Below, piece by piece: positions 1-7,244 of a DNA stretch of 10,623 nt. A program made the translations under genes and the position numbers. The stretch's first letter is position 1. Every line of letters begins with the position of its first letter. The notes beneath the pieces are model-generated. The model saw only the letters and a program-made list of their open reading frames with translations, did no database searches and was not told where the DNA came from. This DNA comes from JAAEQD01 sp964521815 (GTDB taxonomy: Bacteria > Zixibacteria > MSB-5A5 > UBA10806 > 4484-95). Location: positions 1 to 10,623 of the forward strand of contig CAZFSN010000112.1 in the NCBI GenBank assembly GCA_964521815.1. Reading direction: 5' to 3'.

Positions 1-413
1 GCTTAAAAGCGAATGTTTTGCCCTATATGTTTGTCGACTTGGATATAAACGGCGCTAATTTCGGCGAATTCGATCCCGATGCGGCTGATGATTTTGGGGC
101 ATTGAATACGTTTAATTTTCTGCTTGTGCCGGGTTTATATAAAGAATTCAACGAAACGGTCCGTGGTTATTTTGGTCTGGGCCTTGGATTGTTCAGCTCC
201 AAGATCGAGAACGGAATTTTCGAGGGTGATGGCATAGCCTATATGCTGGATGAAAAAGGCAGTAAATCTTCGTTTGGCCTTCTGGCCAAGTTGGGCGCGG
301 ATGCTTTTGTCCAGGAGAACCTGTTTTTATATGCCGAATACCGGGGCTATTCAGTCCTGGGCAAGTATGCTATGAGTTTCATCGTGATTGGCGCCGGGGT
401 ATATATTAATTAG
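1..413 (+). CDS. Outer-membrane beta-barrel protein, C-terminal part (5' end outside window)
   Basis: The reading frame is open from the first base (first full codon at position 3, LKANV...) to the TAG at 411-413, so the gene begins left of the window. The visible 136 residues alternate hydrophobic and polar residues in short strands rich in Gly and aromatics: FNFLLVPGLYKEF, VRGYFGLGLGLFSSK, FGLLAKLGADAFV, LFLYAEYRGY and a last strand ending GAGVYIN. Acidic, glycine-rich loops separate them. This is the pattern of small OmpA/OmpW-type barrels, in which one strand ends at a turn and the next begins with a conserved Gly. The internal TTG at 18 should not be taken as the start, because coding continues upstream of it. 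The role is unknown: structural porin-like or adhesion-type barrels are both possible. The next gene starts 84 bp downstream with its own strong ribosome binding site. Confidence 0.7.
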   Translation, partial: LKANVLPYMFVDLDINGANFGEFDPDAADDFGALNTFNFLLVPGLYKEFNETVRGYFGLGLGLFSSKIENGIFEGDGIAYMLDEKGSKSSFGLLAKLGADAFVQENLFLYAEYRGYSVLGKYAMSFIVIGAGVYIN

Positions 414-497
414 GCGGGCGTGAATGATCAGACGAGATTTGTCTGCTGCTGAAATAAATATGAGAAAATATTTTGTTTTTTACAAGGAGAGGATAAT

Positions 498-1691
498 ATG
501 AGGAGCCATATTTTAAATAAGTTGGTTTTAGCGGCCTTCGTTATATTAATACTGGCAACCTGTTCGAAGCTTAAAATAGTTAATGAAACCCCGCTTGCCG
601 TCTCTTTAATATCTCCTAATGGTGGCGAGGTCTGTCATATCGGGACTGATTTCAACATCACTTGGGAAACCACTATTGATGAGGATGTCGTTTCATATAA
701 ATTGGAGTATTCTTTAGACGAAGGCGCAACCTGGATAGATATCCAGGATTGGACCGACGGTAACCCCCTGACTTTCTCCTGGGCTCCACCGGAAACGACC
801 TCGCTCACATGTATGGTTAACGTTTCGTGTCGGGATGCCTCAGAAGATATTGTCAGTGATACATCCGATGCCGTGTTTATGATTTGGCCCGAAGGCGGGA
901 TGATAGCTTTCACGACGGATCGCGATGGAAATAATGAAATTTACACTATGTGGGCGGATGGAACGCATTGGAAAAATATCACCAACGATCCCGGTTATGA
1001 TTATTGCCCCTCCTGGTCACCTGATTGTTCCCAAATCGTGTTCTACAGTAGTCGAAACGATTCAGAACAAATTTATATTATGAACTATGATGGAACGAAC
1101 GCGGTGAATATTTCAAATAATAGTTTTTATGATTTCTGGCCCGCCTGGTCGCCCAATGGGGATAAGATCGCCTTTTCCTCATCTCGCACCGGCGATTATG
1201 ATATCTATACAATGAATGTTGACGGCTCAGATACGGTAAACCTTACAAATAGCGCCGGCGACGATTTCGGTTGCTCATGGTCTCCGGCCGGGCTGGCATT
1301 AACTTTCACTTCTTTCCGCGACGGTAATTACGAAATTTACGCTATGGATGCCGATGGAAGTAATCCGACCCGCCTGACAAATCAAGCCGAGATCGACGCG
1401 TATCCCGCCTGGTCGCCAAATGGTTTATACATAACATTCACATCATGGCGGGATGGCAACACCGAGATATATGTGATGAATGTCGACGGATCTAACCAGC
1501 ATAATATCACTAATAACCCCACTGATGATATTCTCTCTCAGTGGTCGCCCGATGGAGATAAAATTATTTTTATATCTTATCGAGATGAGAGTTCTGAAAT
1601 ATATACCATTAATGCCGATGGCACTGATCCTGTACGATTGACTGATGATACGGGCTATGAAGGTTATCCGTCGTGGTCGCCTATAGGTTAA
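498..1691 (+). CDS. Lipoprotein with Ig-like domain and six-bladed PD40/TolB-type beta-propeller (copy A)
   Basis: The 397-residue protein starts at ATG 498 behind a strong Shine-Dalgarno AAGGAGAGG (484-492). Residues 1-22 are a lipoprotein signal ending LATC, with Cys22 the likely lipidated residue; Thr at -1 is unusual but tolerated. Residues about 35-125 form an Ig/FN3-like domain with the motif SPNGGEV and a 'YKLEYSLDEGATW' strand pair. From residue 131 there are six repeats of the form 'IAF.S.RDG..EIY.M..DG....LT....D..P.WSP.G', the PD40/WD40-like repeat found in TolB. The protein opens inside a blade (GGMIAF) and closes on PSWSPIG, so the C-terminal strand can complete the first blade. 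It is probably anchored in the outer or inner membrane and binds a protein or glycan; no catalytic residues are evident. It is the first of three tandem paralogues, and its propeller is DNA-identical to that of copy B. Confidence 0.88.
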   Translation: MRSHILNKLVLAAFVILILATCSKLKIVNETPLAVSLISPNGGEVCHIGTDFNITWETTIDEDVVSYKLEYSLDEGATWIDIQDWTDGNPLTFSWAPPETTSLTCMVNVSCRDASEDIVSDTSDAVFMIWPEGGMIAFTTDRDGNNEIYTMWADGTHWKNITNDPGYDYCPSWSPDCSQIVFYSSRNDSEQIYIMNYDGTNAVNISNNSFYDFWPAWSPNGDKIAFSSSRTGDYDIYTMNVDGSDTVNLTNSAGDDFGCSWSPAGLALTFTSFRDGNYEIYAMDADGSNPTRLTNQAEIDAYPAWSPNGLYITFTSWRDGNTEIYVMNVDGSNQHNITNNPTDDILSQWSPDGDKIIFISYRDESSEIYTINADGTDPVRLTDDTGYEGYPSWSPIG

Positions 1692-1984
1692 TAGAAAGAT
1701 ATTTTTAATTGATAATTACTGATTCAATTGGTCTTTTAAGACGTTTAACGAAGTCCATTACATTTTCAGGGAGAATGTAATGCCCCAAGTCAACGGACAA
1801 TGAGGTTGACGGAGGAGTAACTATTTATGAGGATTCCAAATATTTTTCGATTAATTCCAATAATGATCGCGATATTGATTCTGACAACCTGTTCGAAGCT
1901 AAAAGTTGTAAACCTTATTGATGAAACACCGCCGGTTGTCTCTTTAACATCTCCCAATGGCGGTGAGGTCTGTCATATCGGAAC
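879..1984 (+). repeat. Exact 1,106-bp direct repeat, first copy
   Basis: This block covers the propeller of lipoprotein A, the 135-bp spacer, and the first 158 bp of lipoprotein B. Compared line by line with 2217-3322 (offset 1,338 bp), no mismatch was seen, including at synonymous and spacer positions. The boundaries are set by the T/C difference at 878 versus 2216 and the T/C difference at 1985 versus 3323. Confidence 0.93.
1756..1817 (+). promoter_or_regulatory. Two stem-loops and Shine-Dalgarno in the leader of lipoprotein B
   Basis: A first hairpin has left arm CATTACATTTTC (1756-1767), loop AGG, and right arm GAGAATGTAATG (1771-1782). It is a 12-bp stem with one G-U pair. A second has GTCAAC (1789-1794) pairing with GTTGAC (1805-1810). 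The Shine-Dalgarno GGAGGAG (1811-1817) begins at the base directly after the second stem, 9 bases before the ATG at 1827. There is no U-tract after either hairpin, so an intrinsic terminator is less likely than an mRNA-processing, stability or translation-control element. The function is inferred; only the pairing is seen. Confidence 0.5.
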
Positions 1985-3029
1985 TGACTTCAACATCACC
2001 TGGGAGGCCACTGATGATGATAGTGTTGTTTCATATAAATTGGAGTATTCATTAGACGAGGGGGCAACCTGGATCGATATCCAGGATTGGACCGACGGTA
2101 ACCCCCTAACTTTCTCCTGGGAACCGCCGGAAACGACTTCGCTTAAATGTATGGTTAATATTTCCTGCCAGGATGCTTCGGAAAATATAGCCAGTGATAC
2201 ATCCGACGCGGTATTCATGATTTGGCCCGAAGGCGGGATGATAGCTTTCACGACGGATCGCGATGGAAATAATGAAATTTACACTATGTGGGCGGATGGA
2301 ACGCATTGGAAAAATATCACCAACGATCCCGGTTATGATTATTGCCCCTCCTGGTCACCTGATTGTTCCCAAATCGTGTTCTACAGTAGTCGAAACGATT
2401 CAGAACAAATTTATATTATGAACTATGATGGAACGAACGCGGTGAATATTTCAAATAATAGTTTTTATGATTTCTGGCCCGCCTGGTCGCCCAATGGGGA
2501 TAAGATCGCCTTTTCCTCATCTCGCACCGGCGATTATGATATCTATACAATGAATGTTGACGGCTCAGATACGGTAAACCTTACAAATAGCGCCGGCGAC
2601 GATTTCGGTTGCTCATGGTCTCCGGCCGGGCTGGCATTAACTTTCACTTCTTTCCGCGACGGTAATTACGAAATTTACGCTATGGATGCCGATGGAAGTA
2701 ATCCGACCCGCCTGACAAATCAAGCCGAGATCGACGCGTATCCCGCCTGGTCGCCAAATGGTTTATACATAACATTCACATCATGGCGGGATGGCAACAC
2801 CGAGATATATGTGATGAATGTCGACGGATCTAACCAGCATAATATCACTAATAACCCCACTGATGATATTCTCTCTCAGTGGTCGCCCGATGGAGATAAA
2901 ATTATTTTTATATCTTATCGAGATGAGAGTTCTGAAATATATACCATTAATGCCGATGGCACTGATCCTGTACGATTGACTGATGATACGGGCTATGAAG
3001 GTTATCCGTCGTGGTCGCCTATAGGTTAA
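1827..3029 (+). CDS. Lipoprotein with Ig-like domain and six-bladed PD40/TolB-type beta-propeller (copy B, mosaic)
   Basis: The 400-residue protein starts at ATG 1827 after GGAGGAG (1811-1817). The signal peptide ends LTTC with Cys22 as the likely lipidation site. Ig-like domain and propeller are laid out as in copy A, and residues 131-400 (six blades plus the closing PSWSPIG strand) are identical to copy A at both protein and DNA level. Its first 158 bp are DNA-identical to copy C. Only the 232 bp between, which encode most of the Ig-like domain, match neither neighbour exactly. The gene is therefore a mosaic: a C-like head, its own Ig segment, and an A-like propeller. The reading frame is intact, with no sign of decay. 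A binding or scaffold role at the envelope is inferred; substrate and partner are unknown. Confidence 0.88.
   Translation: MRIPNIFRLIPIMIAILILTTCSKLKVVNLIDETPPVVSLTSPNGGEVCHIGTDFNITWEATDDDSVVSYKLEYSLDEGATWIDIQDWTDGNPLTFSWEPPETTSLKCMVNISCQDASENIASDTSDAVFMIWPEGGMIAFTTDRDGNNEIYTMWADGTHWKNITNDPGYDYCPSWSPDCSQIVFYSSRNDSEQIYIMNYDGTNAVNISNNSFYDFWPAWSPNGDKIAFSSSRTGDYDIYTMNVDGSDTVNLTNSAGDDFGCSWSPAGLALTFTSFRDGNYEIYAMDADGSNPTRLTNQAEIDAYPAWSPNGLYITFTSWRDGNTEIYVMNVDGSNQHNITNNPTDDILSQWSPDGDKIIFISYRDESSEIYTINADGTDPVRLTDDTGYEGYPSWSPIG
1985..2216 (+). other. Divergent Ig-domain segment between the two identical repeat blocks
   Basis: Aligned by eye with 647-878 of copy A, this 232-bp segment shows about 35 base differences without any gap (about 85% identity). 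Many are synonymous, and about 13 residues change, for example TIDED to TDDDS and APP to EPP. It also differs from the same part of copy C. Flanking DNA on both sides is identical to a neighbouring copy, so the edges at 1984/1985 and 2216/2217 mark probable recombination boundaries. Confidence 0.8.
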
Positions 3030-3322
3030 TAGAAAGATATTTTTAATTGATAATTACTGATTCAATTGGTCTTTTAAGACGTTTAACGAAGTCCATTACA
3101 TTTTCAGGGAGAATGTAATGCCCCAAGTCAACGGACAATGAGGTTGACGGAGGAGTAACTATTTATGAGGATTCCAAATATTTTTCGATTAATTCCAATA
3201 ATGATCGCGATATTGATTCTGACAACCTGTTCGAAGCTAAAAGTTGTAAACCTTATTGATGAAACACCGCCGGTTGTCTCTTTAACATCTCCCAATGGCG
3301 GTGAGGTCTGTCATATCGGAAC
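2217..3322 (+). repeat. Exact 1,106-bp direct repeat, second copy
   Basis: This is the second copy of 879-1984, offset by 1,338 bp. It covers the propeller of lipoprotein B, the spacer 3030-3164 and the first 158 bp of lipoprotein C. No mismatch was seen by eye. After 3322 copies B and C diverge at once, and the propeller of copy C is clearly different from the two identical ones. Confidence 0.93.
3094..3155 (+). promoter_or_regulatory. Two stem-loops and Shine-Dalgarno in the leader of lipoprotein C
   Basis: This is an identical copy of the leader structure at 1756-1817. The long hairpin is at 3094-3120, the short stem pairs 3127-3132 with 3143-3148, and GGAGGAG at 3149-3155 lies 9 bases before the ATG at 3165. 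Because it sits inside the exact repeat, its conservation here is no independent evidence of function. Confidence 0.5.
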
Positions 3323-4373
3323 CGACTTCAATATAACCTGGGAAGCGGCCGATGATAACAGTGTCACCTCGTATAAATTAGAGTATGTGGTAGGTGAAGA
3401 TACAATATGGACTGATATCCAGGATTGGACCGACGGCAATCCTTTAACGTATGCCTGGACTGTACCGGAAACCCCTTCCACTAATTATCGGGTGCGAATC
3501 TCCTGCCAGGATGCCGCCGGCAATATTGCCAGCGACACATCGGACGAAATGTTCATGGTTTGGCCTGAGGGGGGTATGATCGCTTTCGCATCGAACCGCG
3601 ATGGTACAAATGATATTTTCACCATGTTTGCGGATGGATCCAATGCACAAAATATATCCAACAGCATTGGAGATGACTTTTATCCTTGCTGGTCACCTGA
3701 CTGCTCGAAAATCGCCTTTGCTGCTAACCGTGATGGTAATGATGAAATTTATATTATGAACAGCGATGGCACTAATCAGGTAAATATATCGAATAATCCG
3801 GGTAATGATCGATGGCCTTTCTGGTCGCCTGATGGTAATAAGATCGCTTTTTCGAGCGACCGGGCCGGCAACTGGGAGATTTATATAATGAATCCCGATG
3901 GTTCTGAGCAATATGATCTTACAATCAATGGCGACTATGATTATTATTGTTCCTGGTCTCCAACGGGTGAATTAATAGCTTTTCATAGCTATCGCGGTAG
4001 CAATTACGACATCTACATAATGGATGCAGAGGGCTCTAATCAAACAAGGATTACGACTAGTGTGTTGTGGGATTCTTACGCAAGCTGGTCGCCAAGTGGT
4101 TTACTGATTGCCTTTCGGCATGGCGATCCAGGCAATGATGAGATCTATCTTATGAATGCAGATGGCTCGAATCAGCATAATATCTCAAATGCCCCATCCT
4201 CCGCTGACCACGGTCCTCAATGGTCTCCCGATGGGGGAAAAATAATATTTTATTCCAACCGATTAGGACTTTATGAAATTTATGTAATGGATACAGATGG
4301 CTCTAACCAGGTAAATATTTCCAATTCACCGACAAGCAATGATCAACATCCATCATGGTCGCCGATTGATTAG
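3165..4373 (+). CDS. Lipoprotein with Ig-like domain and six-bladed PD40/TolB-type beta-propeller (copy C)
   Basis: The 402-residue protein starts at ATG 3165 behind GGAGGAG (3149-3155). The signal peptide is the same as in copy B (LTTC, Cys22). The Ig-like domain keeps SPNGGEV and the IQDWTDGNPL segment but differs in several strands (LEYVVGEDTIW, VPETPSTNYRV). The propeller starts at GGMIAFASNRDG and has six PD40 blades, such as SKIAFAANRDGNDEIYIMN and NKIAFSSDRAGNWEIYIMN, with closing strand PSWSPID. It is diverged from copies A and B across the whole propeller, so it is the older, independent paralogue of the array. Only 33 bp separate it from the GTPase gene and no terminator is visible between them, so the two may be co-transcribed. 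The function is unknown, probably ligand or protein binding at the envelope. Confidence 0.88.
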   Translation: MRIPNIFRLIPIMIAILILTTCSKLKVVNLIDETPPVVSLTSPNGGEVCHIGTDFNITWEAADDNSVTSYKLEYVVGEDTIWTDIQDWTDGNPLTYAWTVPETPSTNYRVRISCQDAAGNIASDTSDEMFMVWPEGGMIAFASNRDGTNDIFTMFADGSNAQNISNSIGDDFYPCWSPDCSKIAFAANRDGNDEIYIMNSDGTNQVNISNNPGNDRWPFWSPDGNKIAFSSDRAGNWEIYIMNPDGSEQYDLTINGDYDYYCSWSPTGELIAFHSYRGSNYDIYIMDAEGSNQTRITTSVLWDSYASWSPSGLLIAFRHGDPGNDEIYLMNADGSNQHNISNAPSSADHGPQWSPDGGKIIFYSNRLGLYEIYVMDTDGSNQVNISNSPTSNDQHPSWSPID

Positions 4374-4406
4374 AAGGAAATAACATTAGCTTAGGATAAA
4401 AATCAA

Positions 4407-6464
4407 ATGCTGAGTTTCTTGAAAATATTTAAAAAAGCCGCCAAGGTTGCGGGCAAAGCCAAGCGCCCCGGTGAAAGCAGCGAGCCAATTGACACGTCCA
4501 TCTATCGCATCGGCTTATTCGGCCATGGCGATGTCGGCAAAACGGTGTTTTTAACATCCCTATACGCCTTCTCCAAGGATTCACCCGACCTGCAACTGAT
4601 GGCTATGGGCGATACCCAGGCTTATCTCGAAGAGAATTTCAACTTGATGCAAGGCAAGGGCAGCGATCATATCACCCGGCAGAAAATCGATGCCCGAAGA
4701 TTTCCCGGGGCTACATCGGCGGAGAAAAAGCTGAGTTTCTCGGTTCAAGTCGGCAAGACAGTCAATGTCACCCTCGAGACAATCGATTATTCCGGTAAAA
4801 ACTTATACATAGATTCCGCCGGCGGAATACCGCAGGAACTGATGGATTTTTACCAGCTATGTGATTGCATCCTTTTTCTTATCGAACCGGACGCTATCAA
4901 TAACGAGGGGGAGTTTACCCGGCGAATCGCCTCATTCACTCAGTTAATCAAACAGCTTGCCGGACCATCTAAAAAGCTCAAAATACCGGTAGGACTCGTA
5001 ATCACCAAAGCGGATGAGCTTCCCGGTTTCAAATCGGGTTTGCAATCGACTTTAGTCGGCAGCGGATTCGGTTATGTTAAGGCCCAGCGTTTCAACGATT
5101 TTTTAGGGGGCATGGTCAAACAACGGTATCTGGCGGACTACCCCGAATGGAAGAAAACTATCAGGTCGGTGCTTGGCCGGTTTCAATCGTTTTTCAGCCC
5201 TTTGATCAAAAACACCCTGGATTATCAGGTGTTTTTTGTATCCTCCACCGGTAATCCGCCTCAGGTAATTGGCACTGAAACCGGTAGTAAAAGTAAAACT
5301 CCGCCGGCTGATTTCAGGCCATTAGGGGTAAGCCAACCGCTGGAATGGGCGTTAAAAAGAATCCGGGCTTGCCGGCGAGCTGTCATATTAAACGCGATTT
5401 TAAAGTGGTTCATTTTCGTTTCGCTGTTTTTAGTCATGTTTGTGTCACTGGCAAGTGTTTACAATATGAAAAAAATCGATTCGTTGATTGACAAGGTTTC
5501 AAATCTCAAATTAGACCGTCTGGAAGCTTATAGCGACCTGGCTTCGGCGTTCAATGGTTACTCGAATAATTTTTTCATCAAGGTTTTCTTCAATGATTTC
5601 AGCCAGGCGGCCAACGAAAAGTATAATCATTTTGCCGGTGTCTCCGGCGACGACTGGATAAGGGTTCAGTTCGAACAATTCAACCTGGCCAAAGATTCGG
5701 CCGCGGTCTTGCTCGCGATTGCTAACGACCCGGGAACAGATACGGTTTCTTATAAAACAGCCTTATCATCGCTTGGCAACATTCTGACTATGGCCGAGGA
5801 GCTGGAGAGATCTATCAAAACCCAGGGTTACAGCACTGCCTGGATGACCAATGACCTGAAATCCTGGCGAGAAACGCTGGATAAGATGCCATCCGTTGAA
5901 GACCATGGCGCGGTCGCGAAATTAATAAATGAATACGCGGCGCTTAAGAAAGATTTTACCGAAAATATCAATAGCAAAAATTACATGTATTTGCTGGATC
6001 TTGTCGATAAGAACCAATTTCCGGGTAAGCTGGCCGAATTCAAGGCTAAATTGGATGAGCACGCCAAAGTACCGGGCGTAGACAAGTATTCTCAAAAAGT
6101 AGATAGTTATCTCAATCTGGTGGCTGAACTTAATCGAAAGGGCAATTATATCTATTTCACCGTTTCCGGCGCTGACCCCTCGACGAATGGCTATTACATT
6201 ACCTTTGAACCGCAACCGGGTTTTCCCGAGGGTGCTCTCGACGCGTCCTCACGGGAGAGAATCAGAATCCCGGCCCAGAATGATATCGAAATTAAACTTC
6301 ACGATGTCAATAAGGCGGTAGCAGTAGATAATTGCATTATTCCAGGCGGCTATGAAATATTATCGTGGAACAACAAGAAATTGTGTTTCAAGAAACAAAA
6401 TCTCAATGTGAAATTGCTTTTCGATCTAAATGAGTTTGAAACATCGTTGAAAGATCAGCTTTAG
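4407..6464 (+). CDS. Membrane-anchored P-loop GTPase with large C-terminal region
   Basis: The 685-residue protein has a basic amphipathic N-terminus, then a GTPase domain (about 32-320). The Walker A motif is GHGDVGKT (39-46), a G3-like DYSG is at 127-130, the G4 motif is TKAD (200-203), and FFVSSTG (about 276-282) is a likely G5. The canonical DxxG is thus present as DYSG. The segment GVSQPLEWAL closes the domain. A single strong transmembrane helix follows (about 325-352), then about 220 helical, polar residues and a beta-rich tail (about 590-685). The order GTPase, membrane helix, long helical region recalls TssM/IcmF of type VI secretion, but the two N-terminal helices and the size of TssM are missing. 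It is closer to the TRAFAC-type GTPases of bacterial conflict and secretion loci. The ribosome binding site is weak (AGGA, 4393-4396). It probably acts as a nucleotide-dependent switch or scaffold at the inner membrane; the partner is not known. Confidence 0.75.
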   Translation: MLSFLKIFKKAAKVAGKAKRPGESSEPIDTSIYRIGLFGHGDVGKTVFLTSLYAFSKDSPDLQLMAMGDTQAYLEENFNLMQGKGSDHITRQKIDARRFPGATSAEKKLSFSVQVGKTVNVTLETIDYSGKNLYIDSAGGIPQELMDFYQLCDCILFLIEPDAINNEGEFTRRIASFTQLIKQLAGPSKKLKIPVGLVITKADELPGFKSGLQSTLVGSGFGYVKAQRFNDFLGGMVKQRYLADYPEWKKTIRSVLGRFQSFFSPLIKNTLDYQVFFVSSTGNPPQVIGTETGSKSKTPPADFRPLGVSQPLEWALKRIRACRRAVILNAILKWFIFVSLFLVMFVSLASVYNMKKIDSLIDKVSNLKLDRLEAYSDLASAFNGYSNNFFIKVFFNDFSQAANEKYNHFAGVSGDDWIRVQFEQFNLAKDSAAVLLAIANDPGTDTVSYKTALSSLGNILTMAEELERSIKTQGYSTAWMTNDLKSWRETLDKMPSVEDHGAVAKLINEYAALKKDFTENINSKNYMYLLDLVDKNQFPGKLAEFKAKLDEHAKVPGVDKYSQKVDSYLNLVAELNRKGNYIYFTVSGADPSTNGYYITFEPQPGFPEGALDASSRERIRIPAQNDIEIKLHDVNKAVAVDNCIIPGGYEILSWNNKKLCFKKQNLNVKLLFDLNEFETSLKDQL

Positions 6465-6534
6465 CTGATATTTGATATTATTAGGTCTTGCTGACTTGTT
6501 TATTAAAAGCTTGTATCTTTTTGCTAAAAAGATA
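6454..6534. terminator. Hairpins between convergent genes, possible terminators
   Basis: ATCAGC (6454-6459) pairs with GCTGAT (6464-6469) around the stop codon of the GTPase gene. A second hairpin, TATCTTTTT (6514-6522), loop GCT, AAAAAGATA (6526-6534), spans the stop codon of the minus-strand gene. The place between convergent genes fits transcription ends from both sides. Neither hairpin is GC-rich or followed by a clear U-tract, so the call is weak. Confidence 0.3.
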
Positions 6535-7075
6535 TGCTGTTTAGTTCCGAAGTTTTTAAATTGATCGTATCATTTTGCTTGCCCAAATCGGCATTTTCAC
6601 CTTTGACCAACAAACCATAACCTAAGGCCGGCAGCATAAGGATTGCTTTTAATCGGTTGCTTTTGCCTTTGTGGCTCAATATTTTGCTTTCAATTGCAAT
6701 ATTTTTACCCAGAGCGGTTCGAACCGAATCGATTCTGACCTCAATTTCTCCGCCTCCGCCCAATAATCCCGGCTTTTTAAATTTCGTAATTTCACAAAAT
6801 ACTTCCCCGCCAGCTTGGATAACTTCAATGCCAGATATTGTACGGCCTTCAGCAATTTCGAAAATTTCATTGTTTGCTGGCTTGGATTTTAGCTCTGTTG
6901 AAAGATTCAGCTTGAATTTAACCGAAATATCAGTCCCCTTGGGGATATATACTTTGCCGCAATAGGCTTGGGGTGCCATTATTGAGAACGCTAAGAACAT
7001 AATTAGTGGAAACAGGATGATTTTAATCCCAAGTTCCCGCTTCGCTATTTTACTTCCCATAGAATTCCGATACAT
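6524..7075 (-). CDS. Exported protein of unknown function with an IPKGT motif
   Basis: The 183-residue protein has a signal peptide: basic N-terminus (KIAKRELGIK), hydrophobic core LFPLIMFLAFSI, and a likely cleavage near APQAYC-GK. The Cys there does not sit in a good lipobox. The mature part is a small beta-rich domain beginning VYIPKGTDISVKF, followed by ISGIEVIQAGGEVFCEI, a glycine run (GLLGGGG, about 103-109) and IEVRIDSVRTALGKNIAIES. It ends with LPALGYGLLVKGENADLG. This resembles a widespread family of exported proteins with a 'IPxGT ... G..V....G....' layout of undefined role; I cannot name it more closely. The ATG at 7075 was chosen because AGAAGG lies 9 bases upstream of it; the in-frame TTG at 7084 and the ATG at 7060 are alternatives. 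The gene is convergent to the GTPase gene and divergent from the PAAR gene, so it is probably transcribed on its own. Confidence 0.65.
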   Translation of the reverse strand: MYRNSMGSKIAKRELGIKIILFPLIMFLAFSIMAPQAYCGKVYIPKGTDISVKFKLNLSTELKSKPANNEIFEIAEGRTISGIEVIQAGGEVFCEITKFKKPGLLGGGGEIEVRIDSVRTALGKNIAIESKILSHKGKSNRLKAILMLPALGYGLLVKGENADLGKQNDTINLKTSELNSISF

Positions 7076-7182
7076 ATCTTCCAACCTTCTTTTAAATCAA
7101 TCTATGTAATAATCGCCCAATTAAAACATTATGAATATCCTTTTATCGATATCCCGTCATTTCTTTTAATCTATTAAATATC

Positions 7183-7210
7183 TTGACAAATTATAACAAT
7201 TATCTACATT
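7183..7210 (+). promoter_or_regulatory. Candidate promoter of the PAAR operon
   Basis: A perfect -35 hexamer TTGACA (7183-7188) is followed after 16 bp by TACATT (7205-7210), a 4-of-6 match to the -10 consensus. It lies 34 bp upstream of the PAAR start codon in an AT-rich divergent spacer. The -10 match is modest, and the sigma preference of the host is unknown. Confidence 0.4.
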
Positions 7211-7244
7211 TTATTCAAGAGTAATTTAATCTCCAGAGGGAATA

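Noticed and set aside
429..490. CAGAC/GTCTG inverted repeat followed by a T-rich stretch after the barrel gene, as a terminator
   Set aside because: The stem is only 5 bp and the T-run starts about 28 bases after it, so it does not have the form of an intrinsic terminator.
879..3322. Mobile element or CRISPR as the source of the long repeats
   Set aside because: The repeated unit consists of coding sequence and leader only. No terminal inverted repeats, transposase or short regularly spaced repeats are present.
4407..6464. Assignment of the GTPase as a full TssM/IcmF protein
   Set aside because: It has only one membrane helix, placed after the GTPase domain, and is far shorter than TssM; the expected N-terminal helices are missing.
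6657..6965. Plus-strand open frame inside the minus-strand exported-protein gene
   Set aside because: The minus-strand frame has a signal peptide, ribosome binding site and domain-like sequence; the plus-strand frame has none of these.
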